This document shows positions 34,508 through 49,700 of a stretch of DNA of 64,000 nt, one piece after another (position 1 is the first letter of the stretch; every line of letters starts with the position of its first letter). The position numbers and the translations under genes are program-made. The notes beneath the pieces are model-generated. The model saw nothing but the letters and a program-made list of their open reading frames with translations, was not told the DNA's origin and did not search any database. Source of the stretch: Mastigias papua (Eukaryota > Cnidaria > Scyphozoa > Rhizostomeae > Mastigiidae); the NCBI GenBank assembly GCA_964019165.1, contig OZ025267.1, positions 11,780,889 through 11,844,888 on the forward strand, in the 5' to 3' direction.

Positions 34508-36733
34508 TTTGAGTAGGAAACATTAGCTAAACTGCTGGCATCGATGTAACCATAGATGTAAAAGACGTTAAGTGTATGAGATTGACGCACTTCCACTCAA
34601 TTTCACTCATACAACAGTATATGCACATATTGGCATTGCTTGTGATGGGCCTAAAATACGTATGTGTGCAAGGTCTGACAATACAGCAATGACGACAGAT
34701 CTGATGGTCATATGATATTATAAATGCTAGATTCACTGTATGAATATGCTTAGATTATGTTTTGGAGCTATTACACACGTACTTATAGGGATTGTAGGCC
34801 GTGCATAGTAATGTCAGTTTTGCGACATGTAAAGCACTTTAAAGCTGTATATAGTGTAAAAACAGAGACTAAGGCTAATTTGAGTAGGAAACATTAGCTA
34901 AACTACTGGCATCGATGTAACCATAGATGTAAAAGACGTTAAGTGTATGAAATTGATTCACTTCTACTCAATTTCACTCATACAACAGTATATGCACATA
35001 TTGGCATTGTTTGTGATGGGCCTAAAATACGTATGTGTGCAATGTCTGACAATACAGCAATGACGACAGATCTAATGGTCATATGATATTATAAATGCTA
35101 GATTCACTGCAGGAATATGCTTAGATTATGTTTTGGAGCTATTACACACGTACTTATAGGGATTGTAGGCCTCTCATGGTATTGTCTGTTTTGCGACATG
35201 TAAAGCACTTTAAAGCTGTAAGTAGTGTAAAAACGTAGACTTAGGCTAATTTGAGTAGGAAACATTAGCTAAACTACTGGCATTGATGTAACAATAGATC
35301 TAAAAGACGTTAAGTGTATGAGATTGACGCACTTCCACTCAATTTTACTCATACAACAGTATATGCACATATTGGCATTGCTTGTGATGGGCCTAAAATA
35401 CGTATGTGTGCAAGGTCTGACAATACAGCAATGACGACAGATCTGATAGTCATATGATATTATAAATGCTAGATTTACTGCAGGAATATGCTTAGATTAT
35501 GTTTTGGAGCTATTACACACGTACTTATAGTGATTGTAGGCCTTGCATAGTATTGTCAGTTTTGCGACATGTAAAGCACTTTAAAGCTGTATATAGTGTA
35601 AAAACAGAGACTAAGGCTAATTTGAGTAGGAAACATTAGCTAAACTACTGGCATTGATGTAACAATAGATCTAAAAGACGTTAAGTGTATGAGATTGACG
35701 CACTTCCACTCAATTTCACTCATACAACAGTATATGCACATATTGGCATTGCTTGTGATGGGCCTAAAATACGTATGTGTGCAAGGTCTGACAATACAGC
35801 AATGACGACAGATCTGATGGTCATATGATATTATAAATGCTAGATTCAGTGCAGGAATATGCTTAGATTATGTTTTGGAGCTATTACACACGTACTTATA
35901 GTGATTGTAGGCCTTGCATAGTATTGTCAGTTTTGCGACATGTAAAGCACTTTAAAGCTGTATATAGTTTAAAAACAGAGACTAAGGCTAATTTGAGTAG
36001 GAAACATTAGCTAAACTGCTGGCATCGATGTAACCATAGATGTAAAAGACGTTAAGTGTTTGAGATTGACGCACTTCCACTCAATTTCACTCATACAACA
36101 GTATATGCACATATTGGCATTGCTTGTGATGGGCCTAAAATACGTATGTGTGCAAGGTCTGACAATACAGCAATGACGACAGATCTGATAGTCATATGAT
36201 ATTATAAATGCTAGATTCACTGCAGGAATATGCTTAGATTATGTTTTGGAGCTATTACACACGTACTTATAGTGATTGTAGGCCTTGCATAGTATTGTCA
36301 GTTTTGCGACATGTAAAGCACTTTAAAGCTGTATATAGTGTAAAAACAGAGACTAAGGCTAATTTAAGTAGGAAACATTAGCGAAACTACTGGCATCGAT
36401 GGAACCATAGATGTAAAAGACGTTAAGTGTATGAGATTGACGCACTTCCACTCAATTTCACTCATACAACAGTATATGCACATATTGGCATTGCTTGTGA
36501 TGGGCCTAAAATACGTATGTGTGCAAGGTCTGACAATACAGCAATGACGACAGATCTGATGGTCATATGATATTATAAATGCTAGATTCACTGCAGGAAT
36601 ATGCTTAGATTATGTTTTGGAGCTATTACACACGTACTTATAGTGATTGTAGGCCTTGCATAGTATTGTCAGTTTTGCGACATGTAAAGCACTTTAAAGC
36701 TGTATATAGTGTAAAAACAGAGACTAAGGCTAA
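34508..36733 (+). repeat. Mosaic block M94-M99
   Basis: M94 is a gctg standard copy that switches to an E tail at cactgtatgaatatg. M95 has gaaattgattcacttctac and cctctcatgg. M96 and M97 share cattgatgtaacaatag and gatctaaaag, with M96 D-like after the head. M98 is gctg with gtgtttgag and gatagtc. M99 has tttaagtagg, a private attagcgaaac and gatggaacc. M97-M99 recur as M106-M108 in the next HOR. Confidence 0.78.
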
Positions 36734-38588
36734 TTTGAGTAGGAAACATTAGCTAAACTACTGGCATCGATGTAACCATAGATGTAAAAGACGTTTAGTG
36801 TATGAAATTGACGCACTTCCACTCAATTTCACTCATACAACAGTATATGCACATATTGGCATTGTTTGTGATAGGCCTAAAATACGTATGTGTGCAAGGT
36901 CTGACAATACAGCAATGACGACAGATCTGATAGTCATATGATATTATAAATGCTAGATTTACTGCAGGAATATGCTTAGATTATGTTTTGGAGCTATTAC
37001 ACACGTACTTATAGTGATTGTAGGCCTTGCATAGTATTGTCAGTTTTGCGACATGTAAAGCACTTTAAAGCTGTATATAGTGTAAAAACAGAGACTAAGG
37101 CTAATTTGAGTAGGAAACATTAGCTAAACTACTGGCATCGATGGAACCATAGATGTAAAAGACGTTAAGTGTATGAGATTGACGCACTTCCACTCAATTT
37201 CACTCATACAACAGTATATGCACATATTGGCATTGCTTGTGATGGGCCTAAAATACGTATGTGTGCAAGGTCTGACAATACAGCAATGACGACAGATCTG
37301 ATGGTCATATGATATTATAAATGCTAGATTCACTGCAGGAATATGCTTAGATTATGTTTTGGAGCTATTACACACGTACTTATAGTGATTGTAGGCCTTG
37401 CATAGTATTGTCAGTTTTGCGACATGTAAAGCACTTTAAAGCTGTATATAGTGTAAAAACAGAGACTAAGGCTAATTTGAGTAGGAAACATTAGCTAAAC
37501 TGCTGGCATCGATGTAACCATAGATGTAAATGACGTTAAGTGTTTGAGATTGACGCACTTCCACTCAATTTCACTCATACAACAGTATATGCACATATTG
37601 GCATTGCTTGTGATGGGCCTAAAATACGTATGTGTGCAATGTCTGACAATACAGCAATGACGACAGATCTGATAGTCATATGATATTATAAATGCTAGAT
37701 TCACTGCAGGAATATGCTTAGATTATGTTTTGGAGCTATTACACACGTACTTATAGTGATTGTAGGCCTTGCATAGTATTGTCAGTTTTGCGACATGTAA
37801 AGCACTTTAAAGCTGTATATAGTGTAAAAACAGAGACTAAGGCTAATTTAAGTAGGAAACATTAGCTAAACTACTGGCATCGATGGAACCATAGATGTAA
37901 AAGACGTTAAGTGTATGAGATTGACGCACTTCCACTCAATTTCACTCATACAACAGTATATGCACATATTGGCATTGCTTGTGATGGGCCTAAAATACGT
38001 ATGTGTGCAAGGTCTGACAATACAGCAATGACGACAGATCTGATGGTCATATGATATTATAAATGCTAGATTCACTGCAGGAATATGCTTAGATTATGTT
38101 TTGGAGCTATTACACACGTACTTATAGTGATTGTAGGCCTTGCATAGTATTGTCAGTTTTGCGACATGTAAAGCACTTTAAAGCTGTATATAGTGTAAAA
38201 ACAGAGACTAAAGCTAATTTAAGTAGGAAACATTAGCTAAACTACTGGCATCGATGTAACCATAGATGTAAAAGACGTTAAGTGTATGAGATTGACGCAC
38301 TTCCACTCAATTTCACTCATACAACAGTATATGCACATATTGGCATTGCTTGTGATGGGCCTAAAATACGTATGTGTGCAATGTCTGACAATACAGCAAT
38401 GACGACAGATTTGATGGTCATATGATATTATAAATGCTAGATTCACTGCAAGAATATGTTTAGATTATGTTTTGGAGCTATTACACACGTACTTATAGTG
38501 ATTGTAGGCCTTGCATAGTATTGTCAGTTTTGCGACATGTAAAGCACTTTAAAGCTGTATATAGTGTAAAAACAGAGACTAAGGCTAA
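36734..38588 (+). repeat. Partial five-monomer forerunner of the seven-monomer HOR (M100-M104)
   Basis: M100, M102, M103 and M104 correspond to M105, M107, M108 and M109 at an offset of 1855 bp. M101 (gatggaacc standard) differs from M106 (cattgatgtaacaatag). M100 is a C head with a D tail (gatagtc, gatttactg). M102 has the private taaatgacg. M104 has the private acagatttgatgg. Confidence 0.78.
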
Positions 38589-41185
38589 TTTGAGTAGGAA
38601 ACATTAGCTAAACTACTGGCATCGATGTAACCATAGATGTAAAAGACGTTTAGTGTATGAAATTGACGCACTTCCACTCAATTTCACTCATACAACAGTA
38701 TATGCACATATTGGCATTGTTTGTGATAGGCCTAAAATACGTATGTGTGCAAGGTCTGACAATACAGCAATGACGACAGATCTGATAGTCATATGATATT
38801 ATAAATGCTAGATTTACTGCAGGAATATGCTTAGATTATGTTTTGGAGCTATTACACACGTACTTATAGTGATTGTAGGCCTTGCATAGTATTGTCAGTT
38901 TTGCGACATGTAAAGCACTTTAAAGCTGTATATAGTGTAAAAACAGAGACTAAGGCTAATTTGAGTAGGAAACATTAGCTAAACTACTGGCATTGATGTA
39001 ACAATAGATCTAAAAGACGTTAAGTGTATGAGATTGACGCACTTCCACTCAATTTCACTCATACAACAGTATATGCACATATTGGCATTGCTTGTGATGG
39101 GCCTAAAATACGTATGTGTGCAAGGTCTGACAATACAGCAATGACGACAGATCTGATGGTCATATGATATTATAAATGCTAGATTCAGTGCAGGAATATG
39201 CTTAGATTATGTTTTGGAGCTATTACACACGTACTTATAGTGATTGTAGGCCTTGCATAGTATTGTCAGTTTTGCGACATGTAAAGCACTTTAAAGCTGT
39301 ATATAGTGTAAAAACAGAGACTAAGGCTAATTTGAGTAGGAAACATTAGCTAAACTGCTGGCATCGATGTAACCATAGATGTAAAAGACGTTAAGTGTTT
39401 GAGATTGACGCACTTCCACTCAATTTCACTCATACAACAGTATATGCACATATTGGCATTGCTTGTGATGGGCCTAAAATACGTATGTGTGCAATGTCTG
39501 ACAATACAGCAATGACGACAGATCTGATAGTCATATGATATTATAAATGCTAGATTCACTGCAGGAATATGCTTAGATTATGTTTTGGAGCTATTACACA
39601 CGTACTTATAGTGATTGTAGGCCTTGCATAGTATTGTCAGTTTTGCGACATGTAAAGCACTTTAAAGCTGTATATAGTGTAAAAACAGAGACTAAGGCTA
39701 ATTTAAGTAGGAAACATTAGCTAAACTACTGGCATCGATGGAACCATAGATGTAAAAGACGTTAAGTGTATGAGATTGACGCACTTCCACTCAATTTCAC
39801 TCATACAACAGTATATGCACATATTGGCATTGCTTGTGATGGGCCTAAAATACGTATGTGTGCAAGGTCTGACAATACAGCAATGACGACAGATCTGATG
39901 GTCATATGATATTATAAATGCTAGATTCACTGCAGGAATATGCTTAGATTATGTTTTGGAGCTATTACACACGTACTTATAGTGATTGTAGGCCTTGCAT
40001 AGTATTGTCAGTTTTGCGACATGTAAAGCACTTTAAAGCTGTATATAGTGTAAAAACAGAGACTAAGGCTAATTTAAGTAGGAAACATTAGCTAAACTAC
40101 TGGCATCGATGTAACCATAGATGTAAAAGACGTTATGTGTATGAGATTGACGCACTTCCACTCAATTTCACTCATACAACAGTATATGCACATATTGGCA
40201 TTGCTTGTGATGGGCCTAAAATACGTATGTGTGCAAGGTCTGACAATACAGCAATGACGACAGATCTGATGGTCATATGATATTATAAATGCTAGATTCA
40301 CTGCAAGAATATGTTTAGATTATGTTTTGGAGCTATTACACACGTACTTATAGTGATTGTAGGCCTTGCATAGTATTGTCAGTTTTGCGACATGTAAAGC
40401 ACTTTAAAGCTGTATATAGTGTAAAAACAGAGACTAAGGCTAATTTGAGTAGGAAACATTAGCTAAACTACTGGCATCGATGTAACCATAGATGTAAAAG
40501 ACGTTTAGTGTATGAAATTGACGCACTTCCACTCAATTTCACTCATACAACAGTATATGCACATATTGGCATTGTTTGTGATAGGCCTAAAATACGTATG
40601 TGTGCAATGTCTGACAATACAGCAATGACGACAGATCTAATGGTCATATGATATTATAAATGCTAGATTCACTGCAGGAATATGCTTAGATTATGTTTTG
40701 GAGCTATTACACACGTACTTATAGTGATTGTAGGCCTTGCATGGTATTGTCTGTTTTGCGACATGTAAAGCACTTTAAAGCTGTAAGTAGTGTAAAAACA
40801 GAGACTAAGGCTAATTTGAGTAGGAAACATTAGCTAAACTGCTGGCATCGATGTAACCATAGATGTAAAAGACGTTAAGTGTATGAGATTGACGCACTTC
40901 CACTCCATTTCACTCATACAACAGTATATGCACATATTGGCATTGCTTGTGATGGGCCTAAAATACGTATGTGTGCAAGGTCTGACAATACAGCAATGAC
41001 GACAGATCTGATGGTCATATGATATTATAAATGCTAGATTCACTGCATGGATATGCTTAGATTATGTTTTGGAGCTATTACACACGTACTTATAGGGATT
41101 GTAGGCCGTGCATAGTAATGTCAGTTTTGCGACATGTAAAGCACTTTAAAGCTGTATATAGTGTAAAAACAGAGACTAAGGCTAA
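38589..41185 (+). repeat. Seven-monomer HOR with C/D hybrid, copy 1 (M105-M111)
   Basis: The order is C/D hybrid; cattgatgtaacaatag with agattcagtgc; gctg with gtgtttgag, gcaatg and gatagtc; tttaagtagg/gatggaacc; gttatgtg with gcaagaatatgtttag; C with ggtattgtctg; gctg with ccactccatttc, gcatggatatg and an E tail. The length is 2597 bp. Confidence 0.88.
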
Positions 41186-43782
41186 TTTGAGTAGGAAACA
41201 TTAGCTAAACTACTGGCATCGATGTAACCATAGATGTAAAAGACGTTTAGTGTATGAAATTGACGCACTTCCACTCAATTTCACTCATACAACAGTATAT
41301 GCACATATTGGCATTGTTTGTGATAGGCCTAAAATACGTATGTGTGCAAGGTCTGACAATACAGCAATGACGACAGATCTGATAGTCATATGATATTATA
41401 AATGCTAGATTTACTGCAGGAATATGCTTAGATTATGTTTTGGAGCTATTACACACGTACTTATAGTGATTGTAGGCCTTGCATAGTATTGTCAGTTTTG
41501 CGACATGTAAAGCACTTTAAAGCTGTATATAGTGTAAAAACAGAGACTAAGGCTAATTTGAGTAGGAAACATTAGCTAAACTACTGGCATTGATGTAACA
41601 ATAGATCTAAAAGACGTTAAGTGTATGAGATTGACGCACTTCCACTCAATTTCACTCATACAACAGTATATGCACATATTGGCATTGCTTGTGATGGGCC
41701 TAAAATACGTATGTGTGCAAGGTCTGACAATACAGCAATGACGACAGATCTGATGGTCATATGATATTATAAATGCTAGATTCAGTGCAGGAATATGCTT
41801 AGATTATGTTTTGGAGCTATTACACACGTACTTATAGTGATTGTAGGCCTTGCATAGTATTGTCAGTTTTGCGACATGTAAAGCACTTTAAAGCTGTATA
41901 TAGTGTAAAAACAGAGACTAAGGCTAATTTGAGTAGGAAACATTAGCTAAACTGCTGGCATCGATGTAACCATAGATGTAAAAGACGTTAAGTGTTTGAG
42001 ATTGACGCACTTCCACTCAATTTCACTCATACAACAGTATATGCACATATTGGCATTGCTTGTGATGGGCCTAAAATACGTATGTGTGCAATGTCTGACA
42101 ATACAGCAATGACGACAGATCTGATAGTCATATGATATTATAAATGCTAGATTCACTGCAGGAATATGCTTAGATTATGTTTTGGAGCTATTACACACGT
42201 ACTTATAGTGATTGTAGGCCTTGCATAGTATTGTCAGTTTTGCGACATGTAAAGCACTTTAAAGCTGTATATAGTGTAAAAACAGAGACTAAGGCTAATT
42301 TAAGTAGGAAACATTAGCTAAACTACTGGCATCGATGGAACCATAGATGTAAAAGACGTTAAGTGTATGAGATTGACGCACTTCCACTCAATTTCACTCA
42401 TACAACAGTATATGCACATATTGGCATTGCTTGTGATGGGCCTAAAATACGTATGTGTGCAAGGTCTGACAATACAGCAATGACGACAGATCTGATGGTC
42501 ATATGATATTATAAATGCTAGATTCACTGCAGGAATATGCTTAGATTATGTTTTGGAGCTATTACACACGTACTTATAGTGATTGTAGGCCTTGCATAGT
42601 ATTGTCAGTTTTGCGACATGTAAAGCACTTTAAAGCTGTATATAGTGTAAAAACAGAGACTAAAGCTAATTTAAGTAGGAAACATTAGCTAAACTACTGG
42701 CATCGATGTAACCATAGATGTAAAAGACGTTATGTGTATGACATTGACGCACTTCCACTCAATTTCACTCATACAACAGTATATGCACATATTGGCATTG
42801 CTTGTGATGGGCCTAAAATACGTATGTGTGCAAGGTCTGACAATACAGCAATGACGACAGATCTGATGGTCATATGATATTATAAATGCTAGATTCACTG
42901 CAAGAATATGTTTAGATTATGTTTTGGAGCTATTACACACGTACTTATAGTGATTGTAGGCCTTGCATAGTATTGTCAGTTTTGCGACATGTAAAGCACT
43001 TTAAAGCTGTATATAGTGTAAAAACAGAGACTAAGGCTAATTTGAGTAGGAAACATTAGCTAAACTACTGGCATCGATGTAACCATAGATGTAAAAGACG
43101 TTTAGTGTATGAAATTGACGCACTTCCACTCAATTTCACTCATACAACAGTATATGCACATATTGGCATTGTTTGTGATAGGCCTAAAATACGTATGTGT
43201 GCAATGTCTGACAATACAGCAATGACGACAGATCTAATGGTCATATGATATTATAAATGCTAGATTCACTGCAGGAATATGCTTAGATTATGTTTTGGAG
43301 CTATTACACACGTACTTATAGTGATTGTAGGCCTTGCATGGTATTGTCTGTTTTGCGACATGTAAAGCACTTTAAAGCTGTAAGTAGTGTAAAAACAGAG
43401 ACTAAGGCTAATTTGAGTAGGAAACATTAGCTAAACTGCTGGCATCGATGTAACCATAGATGTAAAAGACGTTAAGTGTATGAGATTGACGCACTTCCAC
43501 TCCATTTCACTCATACAACAGTATATGCACATATTGGCATTGCTTGTGATGGGCCTAAAATACGTATGTGTGCAAGGTCTGACAATACAGCAATGACGAC
43601 AGATCTGATGGTCATATGATATTATAAATGCTAGATTCACTGCATGGATATGCTTAGATTATGTTTTGGAGCTATTACACACGTACTTATAGGGATTGTA
43701 GGCCGTGCATAGTAATGTCAGTTTTGCGACATGTAAAGCACTTTAAAGCTGTATATAGTGTAAAAACAGAGACTAAGGCTAA
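41186..43782 (+). repeat. Seven-monomer HOR with C/D hybrid, copy 2 (M112-M118)
   Basis: It matches copy 1 at an offset of 2597 bp, with every diagnostic variant in the same order. Differences seen lie in M116: gtatgacattg for gtatgagattg, and the preceding tail has actaaagc for actaaggc. The match continues a short way into M119 and ends where M119 shows gattcac. Confidence 0.88.
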
Positions 43783-46700
43783 TTTGAGTAGGAAACATTA
43801 GCTAAACTACTGGCATCGATGTAACCATAGATGTAAAAGACGTTTAGTGTATGAAATTGATTCACTTCCACTCAATTTCACTCATACAACAGTCTATGCA
43901 CATATTGGCATTGTTTGTGATGGGCCTAAAATACGTATGTGTGCAATGTCTGACAATACAGCAATGACGACAGATCTAATGGTCATATGATATTATAAAT
44001 GCTAGATTCACTGCAGGAATATGCTTAGATTATGTTTTGGAGCTATTACACACGTACTTATAGTGATTGTAGGCCTTGCATAGTATTGTCAGTTTTGCGA
44101 CATGTAAAGCACTTTAAAGCTGTATATAGTGTAAAAACAGAGACTAAAGCTAATTTGAGTAGGAAACATTAGCTAAACTGCTGGCATCGATGTAACCATA
44201 GATGTAAAAGACGTTAAGTGTTTGAGATTGACGCACTTCCACTCAATTTCACTCATACAACAGTATATGCACATATTGGCATTGCTTGTGATGGGCCTAA
44301 AATACGTATGTGTGCAAGGTCTGACAATACAGCAATGACGACAGATCTGATGGTCATATGATATTATAAATGCTAGATTCACTGCAGGGATATGCTTAGA
44401 TTATGTTTTGGAGCTATTACACACGTACTTATAGTGATTGTAGGCCTTGCATAGTATTGTCAGTTTTGCCACATGTAAAGCACTTTAAAGCTGTATATAG
44501 TGTAAAAACAGAGACTAAGGCTAATTTAAGTAGGAAACATTAGCTAAACTACTGGCATCGATGGAACCATAGATGTAAAAGACGTTAAGTGTATGAGATT
44601 GACGCACTTCCACTCAATTTCACTCATACAACAGTATATGCACATATTGGCATTGCTTGTGATGGGCCTAAAATACGTATGTGTGCAAGGTCTGACAATA
44701 CAGCAATGACGACAGATCTGATGGTCATATGATATTATAAATGCTAGATTCACTGCAGGAATATGCTTAGATTATGTTTTGGAGCTATTACACACGTACT
44801 TATAGTGATTGTAGGCCTTGCATAGTATTGTCAGTTTTGCGACATGTAAAGCACTTTAAAGCTGTATATAGTGTAAAAACAGAGACTAAGGCTAATTTAA
44901 GTTGGAAACATTAGATAAACTACTGGCATCGATGTAACCATAGATGTAAAAGACGTTAAGTGTATGAGATTGACGCACTTCCACTCAATTTCACTCATAC
45001 AACAGTATATGCACATATTGGCATTGCTTGTGATGGGCCTAAAATACGTATGTGTGCAAGGTCTGACAATACAGCAATGACGACAGATCTGATGGTCATA
45101 TGATATTATAAATGCTAGATTCACTGCAAGAATATGCTTAGATTATGTTTTGGAGCTATTACACACGTACTTATAGTGATTGTAGGCCTTGCATAGTATT
45201 GTCAGTTTTGCGACATGTAAAGCACTTTAAAGCTGTATATAGTGTAAAAACAGAGACTAAGGCTAATTTGAGCAGGAAACATTAGCTAAACTACTGGCAT
45301 CGATGTAACCATAGATGTAAAAGACGTTTAGTGTATGAAATTGACGCACTTCCACTCAATTTCACTCATACAACAGTATATGCACATATTGGCATTGCTT
45401 GTGATGGGCCTAAAATACGTATGTGTGCAAGGTCTGACAATACAGCAATGACGACAGATCTGATGGTCATATGATATTATAAATGCTAGATTCACTGCAG
45501 GAATATGCTTAGATTATGTTTTGGAGCTATTACACACGTACTTATAGTGATTGTAGGCCTTGCATAGTATTGTCAGTTTTGCGACATGTAAAGCACTTTA
45601 AAGCTGTATATAGTGTAAAAACAGAGACTAAGGCTAATTTAAGTAGGAAACATTAGCTAAACTACTGGCATCGATGTAACCATAGAAGTAAAAGACGTTA
45701 AGTGTATGAGATTGACGCACTTCCACTCAATTTCACTCATACAACAGTATATGCACATATTGGCATTGCTTGTGATGGGCCTAAAATACGTATGTGTGCA
45801 AGGTCTGACAATACAGCAATGACGACAGATCTGATGGTCATATGTTATTATAAATGCTAGATTCACTGCAGGAATATGCTTAGATTATGTTTTGGAGCTA
45901 TTACACACGTACTTATAGTGATTGTAGGCCTTGCATAGTATTGTCAGTTTTGCGACATGTAAAGCACTTTAAAGCTGTATATAGTGTAAAAACAGAGACT
46001 AAGGCTAATTTAAGTAGGAAACATTAGCTAAACTACTGGCATCGATGTAACCATAGATGTAAAAGACGTTAAGTGTATGAGATTGACGCACTTCCACTCA
46101 ATTTCACTCATACAACAGTATATGCACATATTGGCATTGCTTGTGATGGGCCTAAAATACGTATGTGTGCAAGGTCTGACAATACAGCAATGACGACAGA
46201 TCTGATGGTCATATGATATTATAAATGCTAGATTCACTGCAAGAATATGCTTAGATTATGTTTTGGAGCTATTACACACGTACTTATAGTGATTGTAGGC
46301 CTTGCATAGTATTGTCAGTTTTGCGACATGTAAAGCACTTTAAAGCTGTATATAGTGTAAAAACAGAGACTAAGGCTAATTTGAGCAGGAAACATTAGCT
46401 AAACTACTGGCATCGATGTAACCATAGATGTAAAAGACGTTTAGTGTATGAAATTGACGCACTTCCACTCAATTTCACTCATACAACAGTATATGCACAT
46501 ATTGGCATTGTTTGTGATAGGCCTAAAATACGTATGTGTGCAATGTCTGACAATACAGCAATGACGACAGATCTAATGGTCATATGATATTATAAATGCT
46601 AGATTCACTGCAGGAATATGCTTAGATTATGTTTTGGAGCTATTACACACGTACTTATAGTGATTGTAGGCCTTGCATAGTATTGTCAGTTTTGCGACAT

Positions 46701-49700
46701 GTAAAGCACTTTACAGCTGTATATAGTGTAAAAACAGAGACTAAGGCTAATTTGAGTAGGAAACATTAGCTAAACTACTGGCATCGATGTAACCATAGAT
46801 GTAAAAGACGTTTAGTGTATGAAATTGACGCACTTCCACTCAATTTCACTCATACAACAGTATATGCACATATTGGCATTGTTTGTGATAGGCCTAAAAT
46901 ACGTATGTGTGCAATGTCTGACAATACAGCAATGACGACAGATCTAATGGTCATATGATATTATAAATGCTAGATTCACTGCAGGAATATGCTTAGATTA
47001 TGTTTTGGAGCTATTACACACGTACTTATAGTGATTGTAGGCCTTGCATGGTATTGTCTGTTTTGCGACATGTAAAGCACTTTAAAGCTGTAAGTAGTGT
47101 AAAAACGTAGACTAAGGCTAATTTGAGTAGGAAACATTAGCTAAACTACTGGCATCGATGTAACCATAGATGTAAAAGACGTCAAGTGTATGAGATTGAC
47201 GCACTTCCACTCAATTTTACTCATACAACAGTATATGCACATATTAGCATTGCTTGTGATGGGCCTAAAATACGTATGTGTGCAAGGTCTGACAATACAG
47301 CAATGACGACAGATCTGATGGTCATATGATATTATAAATGCTAGATTCACTGCAGGAATATGCTTAGATTATGTTTTGGAGCTATTACAGACGTACTTAT
47401 AGTGCTTGTAGGCCTTGCATAGTATTGTCAGTTTTGCGACATGTAAAGCACTTTAAAGCTGTATATAGTGTAAAAACAGAGACTAAGGCTAATTTGAGTA
47501 GGAAACATTAGCTAAACTACTGGCATCGATGTAACCATAGATGTAAAAGACGTTAAATCTATGAGATTGACGCATTTCCACTCAATTTCACTCATACAAC
47601 AGTATATGCACATATTGGCATTGCTTGTGATGGGCCTAAAATACGTATGTGTGCAAGGTCTGACAATACAGCAATGACGACAGATCTGATGGTCATATGA
47701 TATTATAAATGCTAGATTCACTGCAGGAATATGCTTAGATTATGTTTTGGAGCTATTACACACGTACTTATAGTGCTTGTAGGCCTTGCATAGTATTGTC
47801 AGTTTTGCGACATGTAAAGCACTTTAAAGCTGTATATAGTGTAAAAACAGAGACTAAGGCTAATTTGAGTAGGAAACATTAGCTAAACTACTGGCATCGA
47901 TGGAACCATAGATGTAAAAGACGTTAAGTGTATGAGATTGACGCACTTCCACTCAATTTCACTCATACAACAGTATATGCACATATTGGCATTGCTTGTG
48001 ATGGGCCTAAAATACGTATGTGTGCAAGGTCTGACAATACAGCAATGACGACATATCTGATGGTCATATGATATTATAAATGCTAGATTCACTGCAGGAA
48101 TATGCTTAGATTATGTTTTGGAGCTATTACACACGTACTTATAGGAATTGTAGGCCGTGCATAGTAATGTCAGTTTTGCGACATGTAAAGCACTTTAAAG
48201 CTGTATATAGTGTAAAAACAGAGACTAAGGCTAATTTAAGTAGGAAACATTAGCTAAACTACTGGCATCGATGTAACCATAGATGTAAAAGACGTTAAGT
48301 GTATGAGATTGACGCACTTCCACTCAATTTCACTCATACAACAGTATATGCACATATTGGCATTGCTTGTGATGGGCCTAAAATACGTATGTGTGCAAGG
48401 TCTGACAATACAGCAATGACGACAGATCTGATGGTCATATGATATTATAAATGCTAGATTCACTGCAGGAATATGCTTAGATTATGTTTTGGAGCTATTA
48501 CAGACGTACTTATAGTGATTGTAGGCCTTGCATAGTAATGTCAGTTTTGCGACATGTAAAGCACTTTAAAGCTGTATATAGTATAAAAACAGAGACTAAG
48601 GCTAAGTTTAATTGGAAACATTAGCTAAACTACTGGCATCGGTGTAACCATAGACGTAAAAGACGTTTAGCAGATGAGATTCACGCACTACCACTCAATT
48701 TTACTCATACAACAGTATATGCACATATTGGCATTGCTTGTGATGGGCCTAAAATACGTATGTGTGCAAGGTCTGACAATACAGCAATGACGACAGATCT
48801 GATGGTCATATGATATTATAAATGCTAGATTCACTGCAGGAATATGCTTATATTATGTTTTGGAGCTATTACACACGTACTTATAGTGATTGTAGGCCTT
48901 GCATAGTATTGTCAGTTTTGCGACATGTAAAGCACTTTAAAGCTGTATATAGTGTAAACACAAAGACTAAGGCTAACTTGAGTAGGAAACATTAGCTAAA
49001 CTGCTGGCATCGATGTAACCATAGATGTAAAAGACGTTAAGTGTATGAGATTGACGCACCTCCACTCCATTTCACTCATATAACAGTATATGCACATATT
49101 GACATTGCTTGTGATGGGCCTAAAATACGTATGTGTGCAAGGTCTGACAATACAGCAATGACGACAGATCTGATGGTCATATGATATTATAAATGCTAGA
49201 TTCACTGCAGGAATATGCTTAGATTATCTTTTGGAGCTATTACACACGTACTTATAGTGATTGTAGGCCTTGCATAGTATTGTCAGTTTTGCGACATGTA
49301 AAGCACTTTAAAGCTGTACATAGTGTAAAAACAGAGACTAAGGCTAATTTAAGTAGGAAACATTAGCTAAACTACTGGCATCGATGTAACCATAGATGTA
49401 AAAGACGTTAAGTGTATGAGATTGACGCACTTCCACTCAATTTCACTCATACAACAGTATATGCACATATTGGCATTGCTTGTGATGGGCCTAAAATACG
49501 TATGTGTGCAAGGTCTGACAATACAGCAATGACGACAGATCTGATGGTCATATGATATTATAAATGCTAGATTCACTGCAAGAATATGCTTAGATTATGT
49601 TTTGGAGCTATTACACACGTACTTATAGTGATTGTAGGCCTTGCATAGTATTGTCAGTTTTGCGACATGTAAAGCACTTTAAAGCTGTATATAGTGTAAA

